From Eopsaltria australis (lineage: Eukaryota > Chordata > Aves > Passeriformes > Petroicidae), in assembly GCA_034509425.1 (NCBI GenBank), contig JAVTVJ010000068.1, forward strand, positions 3,720,001 through 3,784,000: a stretch of 64,000 nucleotides of DNA, read 5' to 3'. Positions 14,401-24,300 of the stretch are shown here, in pieces. Positions within the stretch are counted from its first letter, which is position 1. Each line of letters begins with the position of its first letter. Below the pieces are notes generated by a model. The model was not told the origin of the DNA and searched no databases. It saw only the letters and a program-made list of their open reading frames with translations. A program made the position numbers and the translations under genes.

Positions 14401-14425
14401 GTGTAAGCAGCAAAGCCCGTAACAT
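1119..14425 (-). CDS. CLTRN: Collectrin (5' half of gene, four coding exons)
   Basis: Collectrin (TMEM27) is a type I membrane glycoprotein homologous to the C-terminal part of ACE2. It is known to support apical trafficking of neutral amino-acid transporters in kidney and insulin exocytosis in beta cells. Coding exons on the minus strand are 14425-14359, 14003-13945, 8277-8192 and 1235-1119; each junction has GT-AG signals and matching phase. Together they encode 109 codons plus two bases: a signal peptide ending near IAHA, the conserved NAFKVRISIKTALGD block, YAWDANEEYLFKAMVAF, and LLCNVTDRVSFWFVVTD. Two N-glycosylation sequons (NVT) lie near residues 79 and 96. Human collectrin is 222 residues, so the rest of the ectodomain, the membrane helix and the tail are off the left edge. 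ACE2 itself is excluded by the signal peptide directly before the collectrin domain and by the collectrin-specific LLCNVT-RVSFWFVVTD segment. Confidence 0.95.
2070..2260. promoter_or_regulatory. GC-rich patch with CTCF-like motif and G-quadruplex motif
   Basis: About 190 bp of strongly GC-rich, CpG-containing DNA sits abruptly inside an AT-rich intron. At 2113-2126 the minus strand reads CCGGCAGGTGGCGC, a good match to the CTCF core. At 2173-2205 the plus strand has four runs of four to six G separated by loops of 5, 4 and 3 bases, made of a degenerate ACTGGGGGG repeat. All frames happen to be open here because of composition; I see no protein. Confidence 0.5.
2405..2457. repeat. (ATCT)n microsatellite
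   Basis: About 13 near-perfect ATCT units. It ends directly next to the 3' end of the reverse-oriented CR1 fragment. Confidence 0.97.
2461..3236 (-). mobile_element. CR1 LINE 3' fragment, reverse orientation, interrupted
   Basis: Recognisable avian CR1 3' region read on the minus strand. Diagnostic plus-strand phrases include a CCCACTGCCATAGGCAGTG-like block, the CACTGCCAGGGATGGGG block, the CCTTCAGGTACAGGAAGG block and CAGGTGGGGTCTCACCAGAG. The outer element resumes at about 3023 with CTTGCTCCAACAGGTCCATG after an insert. It is 5' truncated and non-coding. Confidence 0.88.
2890..3022 (-). mobile_element. CR1-like short element nested in CR1
   Basis: Starts ATCATAGAATCACAGAAT and continues with GGGAAGGGACCCACAGGATC and AAGTCCAACTT, the typical reverse-oriented 3' terminus of a second avian CR1-type element. 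It splits the older CR1 between its CCAGTCCTCTAATCAT and CTCCAACAGG parts, so it inserted later. Confidence 0.65.
8192..8277 (-). CDS. CLTRN: CLTRN coding exon 3
   Basis: 86 bp: 28 codons plus two bases, with a TTACAG acceptor and a GTAAGC donor. It starts YAWDANEEYLFKAMVAFAMR, nearly identical to mammalian collectrin. The following residues (RYSSKSTT) diverge from the mammalian sequence, as this loop usually does. Confidence 0.94.
10745..10846 (-). mobile_element. CR1 LINE 3' fragment
   Basis: About 100 bp with the phrases TTGGAAGGATCATCTAGTTC, CCCCTGCCATGGGCAGGGAC and ACCTTCCACTAGACC. This is the CR1 3' terminus in reverse orientation, truncated. Confidence 0.85.
12291..12313. repeat. Perfect short palindrome
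   Basis: ATGAAAATGAA, one spacer T, TTCATTTTCAT: 11-bp perfect arms in CLTRN intron 2. No recognised function. Confidence 0.8.
13945..14003 (-). CDS. CLTRN: CLTRN coding exon 2
   Basis: 59 bp between a TGCCAG acceptor and a GTAAGT donor. With the single base left by exon 1 it encodes 20 residues, DAQNAFKVRISIKTALGDNA. This is the most conserved block shared by collectrin and the ACE2 collectrin-like domain. Confidence 0.95.
14004..14358 (-). other. CLTRN intron 1
   Basis: A short 355-bp intron separating the signal-peptide exon from exon 2. GTAAGA donor and TGCCAG acceptor on the minus strand. Nothing else seen. Confidence 0.85.
14359..14425 (-). CDS. CLTRN: CLTRN coding exon 1: signal peptide
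   Basis: 67 bp: 22 codons plus one base. The peptide starts MLRALLLTLSVVAIAHA, a typical hydrophobic signal sequence, followed by ELCKP, the mature N-terminus. The donor is GTAAGA. The ATG is chosen because it is the only start that gives a signal peptide aligned with known collectrins. Confidence 0.93.
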
Positions 14426-14543
14426 CCCGTCAGCATGGAAAGGTTGAGGCAAAAAGAAGTGAGTCTCCCCTGTAAAGCACTCTTAAACTTTGTGTGACCC
14501 AGGATTAAAGCATCAGGAGCACAAGTGAGCGACCAAGTAAAAG

Positions 14544-14557
14544 GTTTAATAATTAAC
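14544..14557 (-). promoter_or_regulatory. HNF1-type binding site upstream of CLTRN
   Basis: On the minus strand the sequence reads GTTAATTATTAAAC, matching 12 of 13 positions of the HNF1 palindrome GTTAATNATTAAC. It lies about 120 bp upstream of the collectrin start codon, where a proximal promoter element would sit. Collectrin is a known HNF-1alpha target, so the site fits the gene. That it is bound here is inferred. Confidence 0.7.
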
Positions 14558-14559
14558 CC

Positions 14560-17500
14560 CCGTTATTTTAGCTAAAAACAGGCACTGGAAACAACTGTCT
14601 TCTGTTAGTTATTTACTATCTTTCTCCATAGTAAAAAATAATTTTAAAAAAAAGCAGCAACAAGCATTTAATTTTCCTTCTTCCTTTTTAGAAAAATACA
14701 AAATCTTACAGAGTGCTCCAGGCCAATCTTTTTTTCTCACAGGCATAGTGTCAGACACACACAAGGTGTCTGTGGGATGTCACACCAAAGCAGCTGGCAA
14801 CTGTTCCCCACAGCAGGTGAATCTGAAGCTTGGCTGCCACTAGATCCCAAAGAAAGCTGCCACCTGTCTTCCATGGGAAACTGTCTAGCCTCACTGAGGG
14901 TTCTTGAGGATAAAGGAAGACTGGACACCCTTTTCACCTTGCCAAAAGAAATGTGTGATGAATACAGAATCCCTGGACCCAAAATACAGGGCTCAGGCAT
15001 TGCCCCTCACTTGCCTTTAAACTCACAGCACTTAGGAAGGGCCAACCTGATGGGCACAGTGCCATGTTCCCCCAATCCCATGTCCTGGCTCAGGAGCTGG
15101 TCTGAGCCCAGCAGAGCAAATAGCTTGTTCTACACAAAAACACTCCACATCTGAGGCATTGCTTTGCATGAAAAGAACTGTCATATGTAGGGGGAAATGC
15201 TGTTTTCCTGACAGAGGCTTGTTACGGTAGCAACTAGAATAAGCAGAGGTGCAATAAAAGGACTCAGTAGGAAGCATGTTGAATAGGAACATATTCTTGT
15301 TTTGTAGACATGATCCACTGTGTATATGTGTACACACACGTGTGGAAATATTTTAATGCGCTTTACACTACTAATCACATGTTTACCAAGACAAATAAAT
15401 AAATGTGAAGGAAAAACTGTACAGAAACTGAAATGTATTGCATGTATTTGAACAATCTCTGCAATCTAGGCAGCAAGACAGGATTACTTTATTTCATTCT
15501 GTTGCTGTACCCTCCCTGTAGCCATTCTGATTAATGGTTAGTTCCTACCTTGAAGAAAGCTTCAGAATTACTTTCAGTTGTTCCTTTAGCACCAAGAAAG
15601 TCTTCAGACTGCAAACCCAAAGAGCTTCACACGAATAACAAACAGTGAGAAAATCTGACTTAACTGTGGGACTGAATTTATGAAAAACAATAACCAGTGT
15701 TTACTACATTAGATGCTTGGACTTTCAGGTAACAGAGAACTTACTGTTTCAGTAATTTAAACTATTTTTAGAAGCCACGGTTAAAGGACTTGATATCCCA
15801 TCAGTCATTCAACAAGCTGATTCCCAGGTACCTCTTTACTCTCACTAGGCAACCCAGTCTGGGTACAAAACTATTGGATACATTATCTGCTTAGATGTTC
15901 AATCTGTGCCTATGAAAACAAAAAAGTGATGCATTCATTTCTAATGACAGCTTAAATTCACATGCTGTATATATGCACATCAAAAGGAGCACACTGAAAA
16001 ATGTACAGGTGTATGAAGGACCATCGGATTCCTGTAACATTTGTAACTTTAAAAAATCTCAAAAGAATGTGAATGCCGTTAGTTTCATGGTAAATTCATG
16101 TGCATTGCTTCAATAGCAAACACATGAACCTTTTTGTACCTTTGGGGGAAACACTGAAAAACCTGGGAGGAGAGAAGAAAAGCCAAGCACTCTTTCCCTG
16201 CTGCCAGAAGGCAAATGGAACTGAGCGTGATACACAGCATCACCACTTCTCTCAGCTGTAAAACACCACAAATCAGTTCTTCCCCTCAGAATTGCACAGG
16301 GCTGGTGTCAAAGTACAGCGAAGGCACACAACACCCAGCATGAACAAACTCAGAGGACATGACTGGATTCCCTGATCAAAGCTGCTGAATTCCAGCCAGG
16401 ATGGCTGATTTTCCCCAATTTGTCTTGCTGGCAAGAAGCTAGACAAATTATTTTTTCCAGCAGAGAGGGGAGGAGGCCATTTGAAGCAGCGGTGTGATAA
16501 ACACCCCAGCTCAGAGCTCACAGGGAGAGCATCGTGCAGTTGATATATACGTGCACAACAACGTGGATGAGTGCCAAATGCAGCCAGCTGAAGGCCCATG
16601 TGCGTATCCAATTGTACATGCACAGAGTGCTGCACATAAACAACCAATTGCTACACATCTATAAATCTTTTCCCAAAGCCAGAGCGTTTTTTAAATAAGC
16701 CAGGTGGACATGCAAGACTACACCAGGTGTTAGTAGGAAAATAACTTTGCTTCAAATTAATGGTATTTTTAAATTCTGTCCTAAAAAGCACTGCAGCTTT
16801 GCGGTTTTCAAATGGAGTACATCTGCATCATCTAAAAAGACAGATATTCTGCCACTTAGTATCTTTGTAATAAACCTACATGCATGGATAACTTTCTGCT
16901 CAGCCTCTCTGCTCCCATTTTGGCCAGACACATAGTACTGTTTAAGCACGTCTGCATTTGTTTGCCACTGGTTAATCAGTCAGGCATCAGTTTGCTCAAA
17001 TTACAATATTCATGCCCATATGCAAGGTATGTTTTTAACTGACTACTTCGTGAAGTGTTAGATTTCTAAGTAGTTCCTCTTTTATAGTATCTGTGTTTTT
17101 CCTAACTACTGTGGAGCTACAGGTCATAGCCATGCAGAATTTCATGCACAATCTGCATTCCAGAAATATCACTGAACTAGTGCAAAGAATTATTTCTCCT
17201 ATTGTACCAAATGAGTTTGTCAGCCTGGTTGAAAATAAAAGTATCTCTGTAATATTTTTCAGTGCTTTTGGTCTACAGAAGTTCATGTACAATCTGTACA
17301 TACATATTTAAAAATACATCAAAATTTGGACTACCAAACAAATCAGGAGAGGAATGAAATTTCAAGAAAGCATATGACTCGGTAAAACAAACAAACAAAC
17401 CCCTTGCATCTTCTCCTTGTGATTAGCAATGTACTTTTTCTGCTCCTTTCAATGTCTTTGAAATGGAAAATCCCAGGGAAGTAAAATATTGATAGCTATT

Positions 17501-20383
17501 GTGTAAGTTAATTAACAGCTATGGCTAAACTTAACCTCAGTTTTCAAATTTGACAAATTAACAGTTTTAAACTCTGAGGAAGTTAATCTTTAGTCTTAAA
17601 TAGTTGTGTCCAAGTCTTATGAGGAAAGAGTCAGTGTGCGACTGTCACCATGAGTCACTGATGGAAATGTACCTGGCGAACTGCAGACCCAGTTGTGCAC
17701 AGTGCTGTGCAGCTCCCTGGGTGCAGTGGGAATGGCAAACACTGCATGTCTTTTCCAGAAGGTTTTGGGGGACAGGCTGTTGAATGAGGACTGCCACCAC
17801 TGTCATCACTGGAACAGTGCAGAAGTGACTTGGCTGTCATCAAGTTTTTATCAGTGCTCACAGAAGCAGTGTGTGAGAAATCACTCAGCTCTCGAGACAG
17901 TCATGCAGGTGGGGGAAGGACACACTCTCCAGCATTCCCATAAATCCCCTTGGAAAGGGCACTTTGCAGTGGAAAGCACCAAGGACAGCCCACAGCAGGG
18001 CTGGCACTGAAGTGAGCAGAGACTTCCAGCATGGAGGGGGTGGGAGGATGGGGCTGCTGCCACCACTTCACTGCTGTGTTTGTAATACAAACAGGCCTGA
18101 ACATCCCAAGCCCACACCTCCTGGATGTCTCCTACTTAGCATGTATTTTCTGGGTCCTACAACCCCATGCTGGGGATTGACTGCCATTTCCCTCATGTTC
18201 TCTTATGTCCATTTTCATCATCAATGAATAAAAAAGAGATGTACAATTCCATGAGGAAAGGTGCCGCTCTTCTCCTGGAGCATATGGCAGATTTTATGGT
18301 GAGGACAACTTTTACATAATGTGTACTTATAAAATGTATCTTTTTTCCACAGAGGGCTTGGGCATAAAAAAAAAGAGAGTGAACACTTCTGATCTGCTTA
18401 TGATCAGTCTACAATGGCAGAAAATACAAGAAATGGAAAGCAGAAGAGCCACAGGGAAAGGAAGTTCAAATGTGTGCCAGTCACTGCACTTGAACTCAGA
18501 GCTGCCCTACTGTGCAGACACAATTCTGTGCATGCATCTTGAGAGGCACACAGAGATTTATAGTGCAGCAAGGTAGGTGACTCCATGGCATGGAACTACA
18601 AGGTGCAAGGTAGAAGTTTCTCTGTTCTGGGCTATTCTGTGAAGCACAATCTGCACATCCAGTACTGACCTTCCCATGATGAGGTTCATGTAGTACTGAA
18701 CCACGAAGGAGTATTTTTCTTTAAAAAATATGGAGGAGTTCCACAACCTGAAGGCTGTCACAAAAATAAACTATGCCTGTGAAGGTCTGTGGTCTATAAT
18801 TCCAGTATAAGGAGTAACAGCTACTGACTGCAATGCAGTATTACTTTGGATATGTGAATGGTCCTTGCCTGGAATATTTTTTTCTTTCTGACACTGTATC
18901 AATTAAATTATATGGAAGTCTGCACCTGGACTTGAAGATCAAGTTGCTGTATGCATACAAATAAGAACAAACAAAATGGAGAAAAATGCAACCATTGTAT
19001 TCCTGTTTTGAAGAGAATGACTGCTTTTTTTCAGAATCATTATGGATATCTGTAATAGCTGCTATGTTTTGTGTTTTCTTAAAATGACATCCGACTTTTC
19101 ACTGCTGAAATATATAAGCTTAAGATGGTGCCTTCCCCAAGAACATTGGAAAAATGCCATGATGAAATGCAGCACATTAAAGAAAGAAATAACAGAATTT
19201 CTCAACTCAGACTCATAGTTTAAAGGAAGGTTAGTATTATGGCACTTCCTCTGTTGATGGGAGGATGAAAGCTACAATTATAATTTCCTAATGAAATAAG
19301 AATATGTAACACATTTGGGTTATTTTATCAAAACTTTCATGGGTGTCAATGGCTCATCAGTTGTTAAATGCACAATACTGCCATCTTCTGTATCCAAGAA
19401 ACAGCAAATTATGTGTTATTTTACATGTATGTTCTGCACAAGGAACAGTGGAAGTATAATTGATGATAACACCTTCATTTTAAAAGAGAATCTAGGATCT
19501 TGCAAATGGTTAAGTAACAGCAGAGAGGTCGTGGTCTGAATATTCATTGGTCAAGTGGCAAATGTTACTGCTGACTATAGCAGTCACATGCTTGCTTTGA
19601 ATAACTTCACTGAGCTTCAGAGTAGGAAGGAGGATACTCATTATGCTGTTAATGAACAGCACAGTCAATTAGTCAGATTCTGACAGAGCCTGCTGTGGTG
19701 TGCTTCACCGTCAGCAGCTCCAGCTGTTTATGCAGTGTACCACCTCTAGGATACAGGAAATAAGCTCCTACATTGTGGTTTAGGAGAATAATTTAGACCT
19801 TAATCAACAATGTACATTATTAACAGCTATGCAAAACATGCCCAAATGAAAGCTACAAATACACTGCCTCTGAGGGCTGCAATCTATCGCTCCTGTCACA
19901 GAGGAATTGATTACTGACAACTTGCATATTTCGATCCATCGTACCCATGAGGGTCTGTGTGGAACAGTTTCCTGCCATGAAATGCATTTTTAATCAGGTC
20001 AGGTACTATGCCTCAGAGACGATGATGGGAATACATCAGCAATGTGAGCTAAACTGATCAATGTACCACTCTGGTGTGCTGCTGCTGCTCCACTGGAGCT
20101 GTGACTTCCCTCCACTCTGAGAAGCTGTGGGGCAGGGCAGCCATGCTCACAGCAGCCAAGGGACACACTGAAAGCTCACCTCATGGCAAGCACAGAACAT
20201 CCCACACACAATTCCCAACACAATCGAGACAGCTCACACACAGAGCACAGGCTGTGGGCAGCCGGTCACTGCCCAGAGCATCACTCAGGTACCACCATGT
20301 GCTGCAACACCCCAGGCGAGCTCAGACACCACTGCACAGGCACCCAGGTACTCAACACGGCTGAGAACATTACACACAGCCAG
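14560..20383. other. Intergenic interval between CLTRN and ZRSR2
   Basis: 5.8 kb between the CLTRN promoter and the CR1 in front of ZRSR2. I found no exon-like sequence with recognisable protein similarity on either strand and no clear repeat. The stretches 17.6-18.2 kb and 20.06-20.38 kb are somewhat richer in G+C and have open frames of 60-105 codons that look like chance. In mammals CA5B lies in this interval; no carbonic anhydrase signature was seen. Confidence 0.55.
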
Positions 20384-20769
20384 GAAAGGCTGAGGGAACT
20401 GCGCCTGTTCAGGCCTGAGGAGACAGCTGAGAGGAGACCTCATCAACACATGTGAATATCAAAGGGGGGTGTCAGAGGATGGGTCCAGTGGTGGACCATA
20501 TTCTCGGTGGTGCCGAGCAATAGGACAGGAGGCCATGGGCAGAAACTGAGGCACAGGAAATTCCACCTGAATATGAGAAAGAACTTCTTGACTGTGTATG
20601 ACCACGCACTGTAACAGACTGCCCAGGGTCGGTGTGGAGTCTCCCTCACTGCAGATACTCAGGAACCCTCTGGACATAGCCCTGTGATGGCCCTGCCTGA
20701 GTAGGGAGGCTAGAGCAGATGATCCACTGCGGTCCCTTCCAGCCTCACCCATTCTGTGACTCTGTGACA
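20384..20769 (+). mobile_element. CR1 LINE 3' end, forward orientation
   Basis: About 385 bp of CR1 3' region in the plus orientation. It runs from the GGCTGAGGGAACTG block through AGAGGAGACCTCATCAACAC, AAATTCCACCTGAATATGAG and GGTCCCTTCCAGCCTCACCC. It ends in the tail CATTCTGTGACTCTGTGAC, the 8-bp repeat that terminates avian CR1 copies. The 3' end is intact and the 5' end truncated. It sits about 550 bp upstream of the ZRSR2 start codon. Confidence 0.92.
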
Positions 20770-20830
20770 ACGGAACGTTCAGGGCACTGCCTCCTTTTTG
20801 GTCTTTGGAAGAGTCTGGTAGATTGGGCTC

Positions 20831-21210
20831 CGCAGCGCTGCCCTCCCGTGCCCTCAGCAGCGCTGCCATTCCCGTCCCCGTTCCCGTGCCGTTCCCGTTC
20901 CCGCTCCGTGCCCTCAGCAGCGCTGCCGCTGCCGTTCCCGTGCCGTGCCCTCAGCAGCGCTGCCGTTCCCGTGCCGTTCCCTCAGCAGCGCTGCCGCTGC
21001 CATTCCCATTCCCATTCCCATTCCCGTCCCCGTCCCCTGCCCTCAGCAGCGCTGCCGTTCCCGTTCCCGTTCCCGTTCCCTCAGCAGCGCTGCCGTTCCC
21101 GTTCCGTTCCCTCAGCAGCGCTGCCATTCCCATTCCCATTCCCATTCCCGTTCCGTTCCCTCAGCAGCGCTGCCGCTGCCGTTCCCGTTCCGTTCCCTCA
21201 GCAGCGCTCC
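20831..21210. repeat. GC-rich minisatellite with higher-order structure upstream of ZRSR2
   Basis: Ten copies of the anchor CAGCAGCGCTGCC (first and last imperfect) begin at 20831, 20855, 20915, 20952, 20983, 21044, 21082, 21113, 21162 and 21199. Each is followed by a variable number of CCCGTT or CCCATT hexamers. From 20855 the spacings are 60, 37, 31, then 61, 38, 31, then 49 and 37, which shows a higher-order period of about 129 bp. Each anchor contains the perfect palindrome GCAGCGCTGC. The minus strand has several stretches of four or more GGG runs with 3-base loops. All three forward frames stay open because the hexamers lack stops; this is not evidence of a protein. Confidence 0.95.
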
Positions 21211-21316
21211 TCACGGAGGTGCCGCCCGCCGCCACAGCCCTCAGCCCTCGCGCTGCCGGAACCGATTGCGCGCCCTTCCGCCGCGGGGTCACGTGACGTC
21301 CCGTCGGTACCGCAAG

Positions 21317-21363
21317 ATGGCGGCGCCCATGTTGGTGCCCGAGCCCCCCCTGGGGAAGCCGAG
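21317..21363 (+). CDS. ZRSR2: ZRSR2 exon 1 (coding part)
   Basis: 15 codons plus two bases, [15 protein letters not shown], ending at a GTGAGG donor. The start codon is embedded in the YY1-like CAAGATGGCGGC. It resembles the human N-terminus (MAAPEKMTFPEKP). An in-frame second ATG is four codons downstream. Confidence 0.93.
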
Positions 21364-24300
21364 GTGAGGCCGCGGCCGGGCCGGGCCCGGACCCCCCGGG
21401 GCGAGGGGAAGGGCCCGCGGGACCCTGCGGAGAGTCGTGGCTTAGTCCTGCCCGGGACCGCCCGAGCGCACGGCGGCCGCGGCTGAGGCCGCCCCGTGGT
21501 CGGGCCCGGCAGTGGCGCAGCTCGGCGCGGCCGTGGCCCGGCGGGGCGGGGGGACCTGGGCTCCGCGGTTCGCGGGACGAGAGCGCGGCCGGTCTGGGGG
21601 CGCCGAGCGGGCCCGGAGGCGGTGGAGCCGCGGGCGGGGGGCGCTGCCGGTTCCGCCCCCGTCCGGAACCGGCGAGAGCGGGGCCGCCGTGCCCGCCCGC
21701 CCGAGCTCCTGCGGGGCGGAACAGCGTTCCGCGCCCGGGATAGCGGCGGCCGTGGGTGATGCGAGGAGCGGCGGAGGCCGCGGCGCGGGGAGGCAGCGGC
21801 ATGTGCGTGCCCGGGCTGAGCCCCGTCCAGCCCCGCCGCGGGGGCTGTTGGCCAGGACGGCCGTGCTCACAGCGGGAATGCCCGGTCGGGGTCTCCAGGG
21901 CTTGGCCGGGGCCTTGCTCCGGTGTCGTGCGGCTGGAGCGAGAGGCGAACGCAGCCCTGGAGCGGCCTGGGCGCCGCTGCTCCGTGCGCGTCAGATGCGT
22001 GCCCACATCGTCGTGTGCTGGCCTGGGAGTAAGGGGAGCTCTTCTGTCTCTTCCTTGCTTGGGTTTCAAGAAAGGAAAGTTCCCAGGGAACTGGGAGAGA
22101 GCTTCTCGCTTGTCAGCCCCAGGCACCTCCTGAGGGATGCGATCCATTTCAGGCAGGGACACGAGGTGAGAAGCGGCCGGGCTGGCCGGGTCAGAGGCGG
22201 AGGGCACAGGTGGGGACACTGGTCTGCTGCTGCCGGGACAAGCACCGTGCTGTCACCTTGGCACGCTCAGGTGTGCAGGTGGTGAGGATGTGAGCAATCC
22301 TGAACAGGATTGTGGAGATGTGGGTGAAGGCCTGCCTGGCTGAGTTACACTTGTGGAATCTTTTAAAATTACACACTCCAAAAGCAGAAGGTTTTGGTCT
22401 CCCATCAGCTTTTGGTGTGGCACAATGACAAGAGCTGAAGATCGCTCCTCCTTCCTATTTCTCCATTATGACCTGGTTAGGAAGAGGAAAGATAGAATGC
22501 AACTTGACAGAAAAGAGCTTGATGTGAAAAGGCTTTTAGACATTAAAGGCTTTTTAAACATAGTAAAAACATGGTGCTGCTTGTAGGCAGCTGTTCAAAA
22601 CTGTCAAACGAGCAAGGAAGAGTCTGGCCAAGCCAGTGTAGCAGAAGAGCAGAGCTGAGCATTGTCTGTGGGGGCTGTGGACTGTATTTTGTTAGCTGTG
22701 CATTGAGACTGCTGTCTGTGGAGAATATCAAAGGAGAAAAGAAAAGACTTGAAATTTCATGTACTGTAAAAGAAAGACTAGAACGTGCTGAAAGGTGTAC
22801 CAAAATTGTAGGGTAGGAGATTCCCAAGTTTTTCTCCCTGGTCTTACCTAGTGACCAAGTTTCAGGAGCTGAATGAGATTTCATGGAGTTGGTGATGATG
22901 TCAAATACTGCAGAGCTCAAAAAGGATGAGACCCCATGTGTGGTGTCTTCTTGCTGCTGCCCATATGGAAGTCTGAACAGCACAGCCACAGATATACAGA
23001 TTTCATTGTCACGTCAGATGCTACTGTGGAGTTTCTGTTTCAAATAAATGCCTGTTAATTTTGCAGTTTGTGGGATTTTGTATTGCTGAAGGAAATTAAG
23101 TGCATGTATGACAGTAAAAAATACTTCTTTGGCTGTTTTAACATAAGTAATCTTCTCTCATCTTCAGCCATCAAAAGTACAGAGCAATTCTGAAGAAGGA
23201 GAAGAGGAAAAAAAAGCGGCAGGCACTTGCCAAACTAAGGGACTCAGGTAACTGAAACATTTGGTACTGTCAGTGGAACTAGAAGTGATTGGGGTTTTTT
23301 TTATTTTAAAGATATCATTTTCTGTATCTTTGTTGGCTGTAGCATCAGTTATCTAGATGCATTGAATTGTTTTTTTTTCTCAGAAGCTGCGGAAAAAGAT
23401 GAATCTGTGTCTGATGAGGAAGAGGAGGAAGTGGAAGAAGATGAGGAAGAAGAAGAAGAAAAAAAACTTGAGGCAGAAAGGTGAGAAATCTAGAAAACGG
23501 CATATATGCAATAAATATTTTTGTAATCAATTCCATTTTAGTACTTTGAAAAGTTTGAATATATTCTGTGAAATACAATCGTTACTGAATATATCAGGTG
23601 ACACAGTCCTTTTCTCTAAAGCCTGAATGATTCCTATTGAATTTTCTCTTTTAAAGAAGATTAGAGAAGTCGCAGTTACTGCTGTAGTAATAAAGTTGAA
23701 TTGTATTTATGACAGTTGAATCAGTTATGGGTAGTCATTTAGTGGGTGGTCTAAGCGGTGTCTGTTTTCTTTGGTAGACAAAAATTACATGAGCAGTGGT
23801 TGCTGAGAGAAGAAAAGGCTCAAGAAGAGTTCAAGCTAAAGAAAGAAAAAGAAGAGGCTGCAAGAAAGCGTCAAGAAGAAGAAGAGGTATAAAATGTAAA
23901 ACCTTACAGTTGTGCTTGGCAACAAGGTGGATTTAGTGTAATACCTTTTATTATTTTGTGATGGACCCATTTTTCTTGATGCTGGTGTGTTTGAAAGGGT
24001 AGACTCTTGTGTTTTGTATAGAAAAGCAAAATTGAAAAGACAAGAAAACAACTCTTAAAAGGGTTTTTGTCAGAGATTTAGTTGCTTCTGACAGGATAAA
24101 AACTTGATGGTCAAGGAGTTGTAGTGCAGCATGGTAGTTTTGACTTTGATTGATTGTAAAGCATTGTTCCTTGATTTTATTTTTTTTTTATTATAAAGAG
24201 GAAGATCAAAGAAGAATGGGAAGAGCAGCAAAGAAAAGAGAGAGAAGTGGCACAGCAGAAGCAACAGGAGAAGAGAGAGAGAGAGGTGATTCCTGGTGGT

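Larger units (their letters stand above)
20820..22030. promoter_or_regulatory. CpG island / ZRSR2 promoter region
   Basis: Dense CpG and very high G+C over about 1.2 kb, covering the minisatellite, coding exon 1 and the start of intron 1. Just upstream of the start codon are an ETS-type CTTCCG (21275-21280), an E-box overlapping a CRE-like site (TCACGTGA at 21289-21296, TGACGTC at 21294-21300), and a YY1-type AAGATGGCGGC (21314-21324) that includes the ATG. There is no TATA box. This fits a housekeeping promoter. Confidence 0.85.

Noticed and set aside
20719..21486. 255-codon forward open frame rich in Pro/Phe/Ala/Ser
   Set aside because: It is translated from the minisatellite. The hexamer units contain no stop in any forward frame, other frames give similar frames of 140-163 codons, and it overlaps ZRSR2 exon 1 in another frame.
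21161..22219. 352-codon minus-strand open frame in the CpG island
   Set aside because: Composition effect of GC-rich DNA; Pro/Arg/Gly/Ala-rich with no domain, and overlapped by equally long frames on the other strand (21512-22285).
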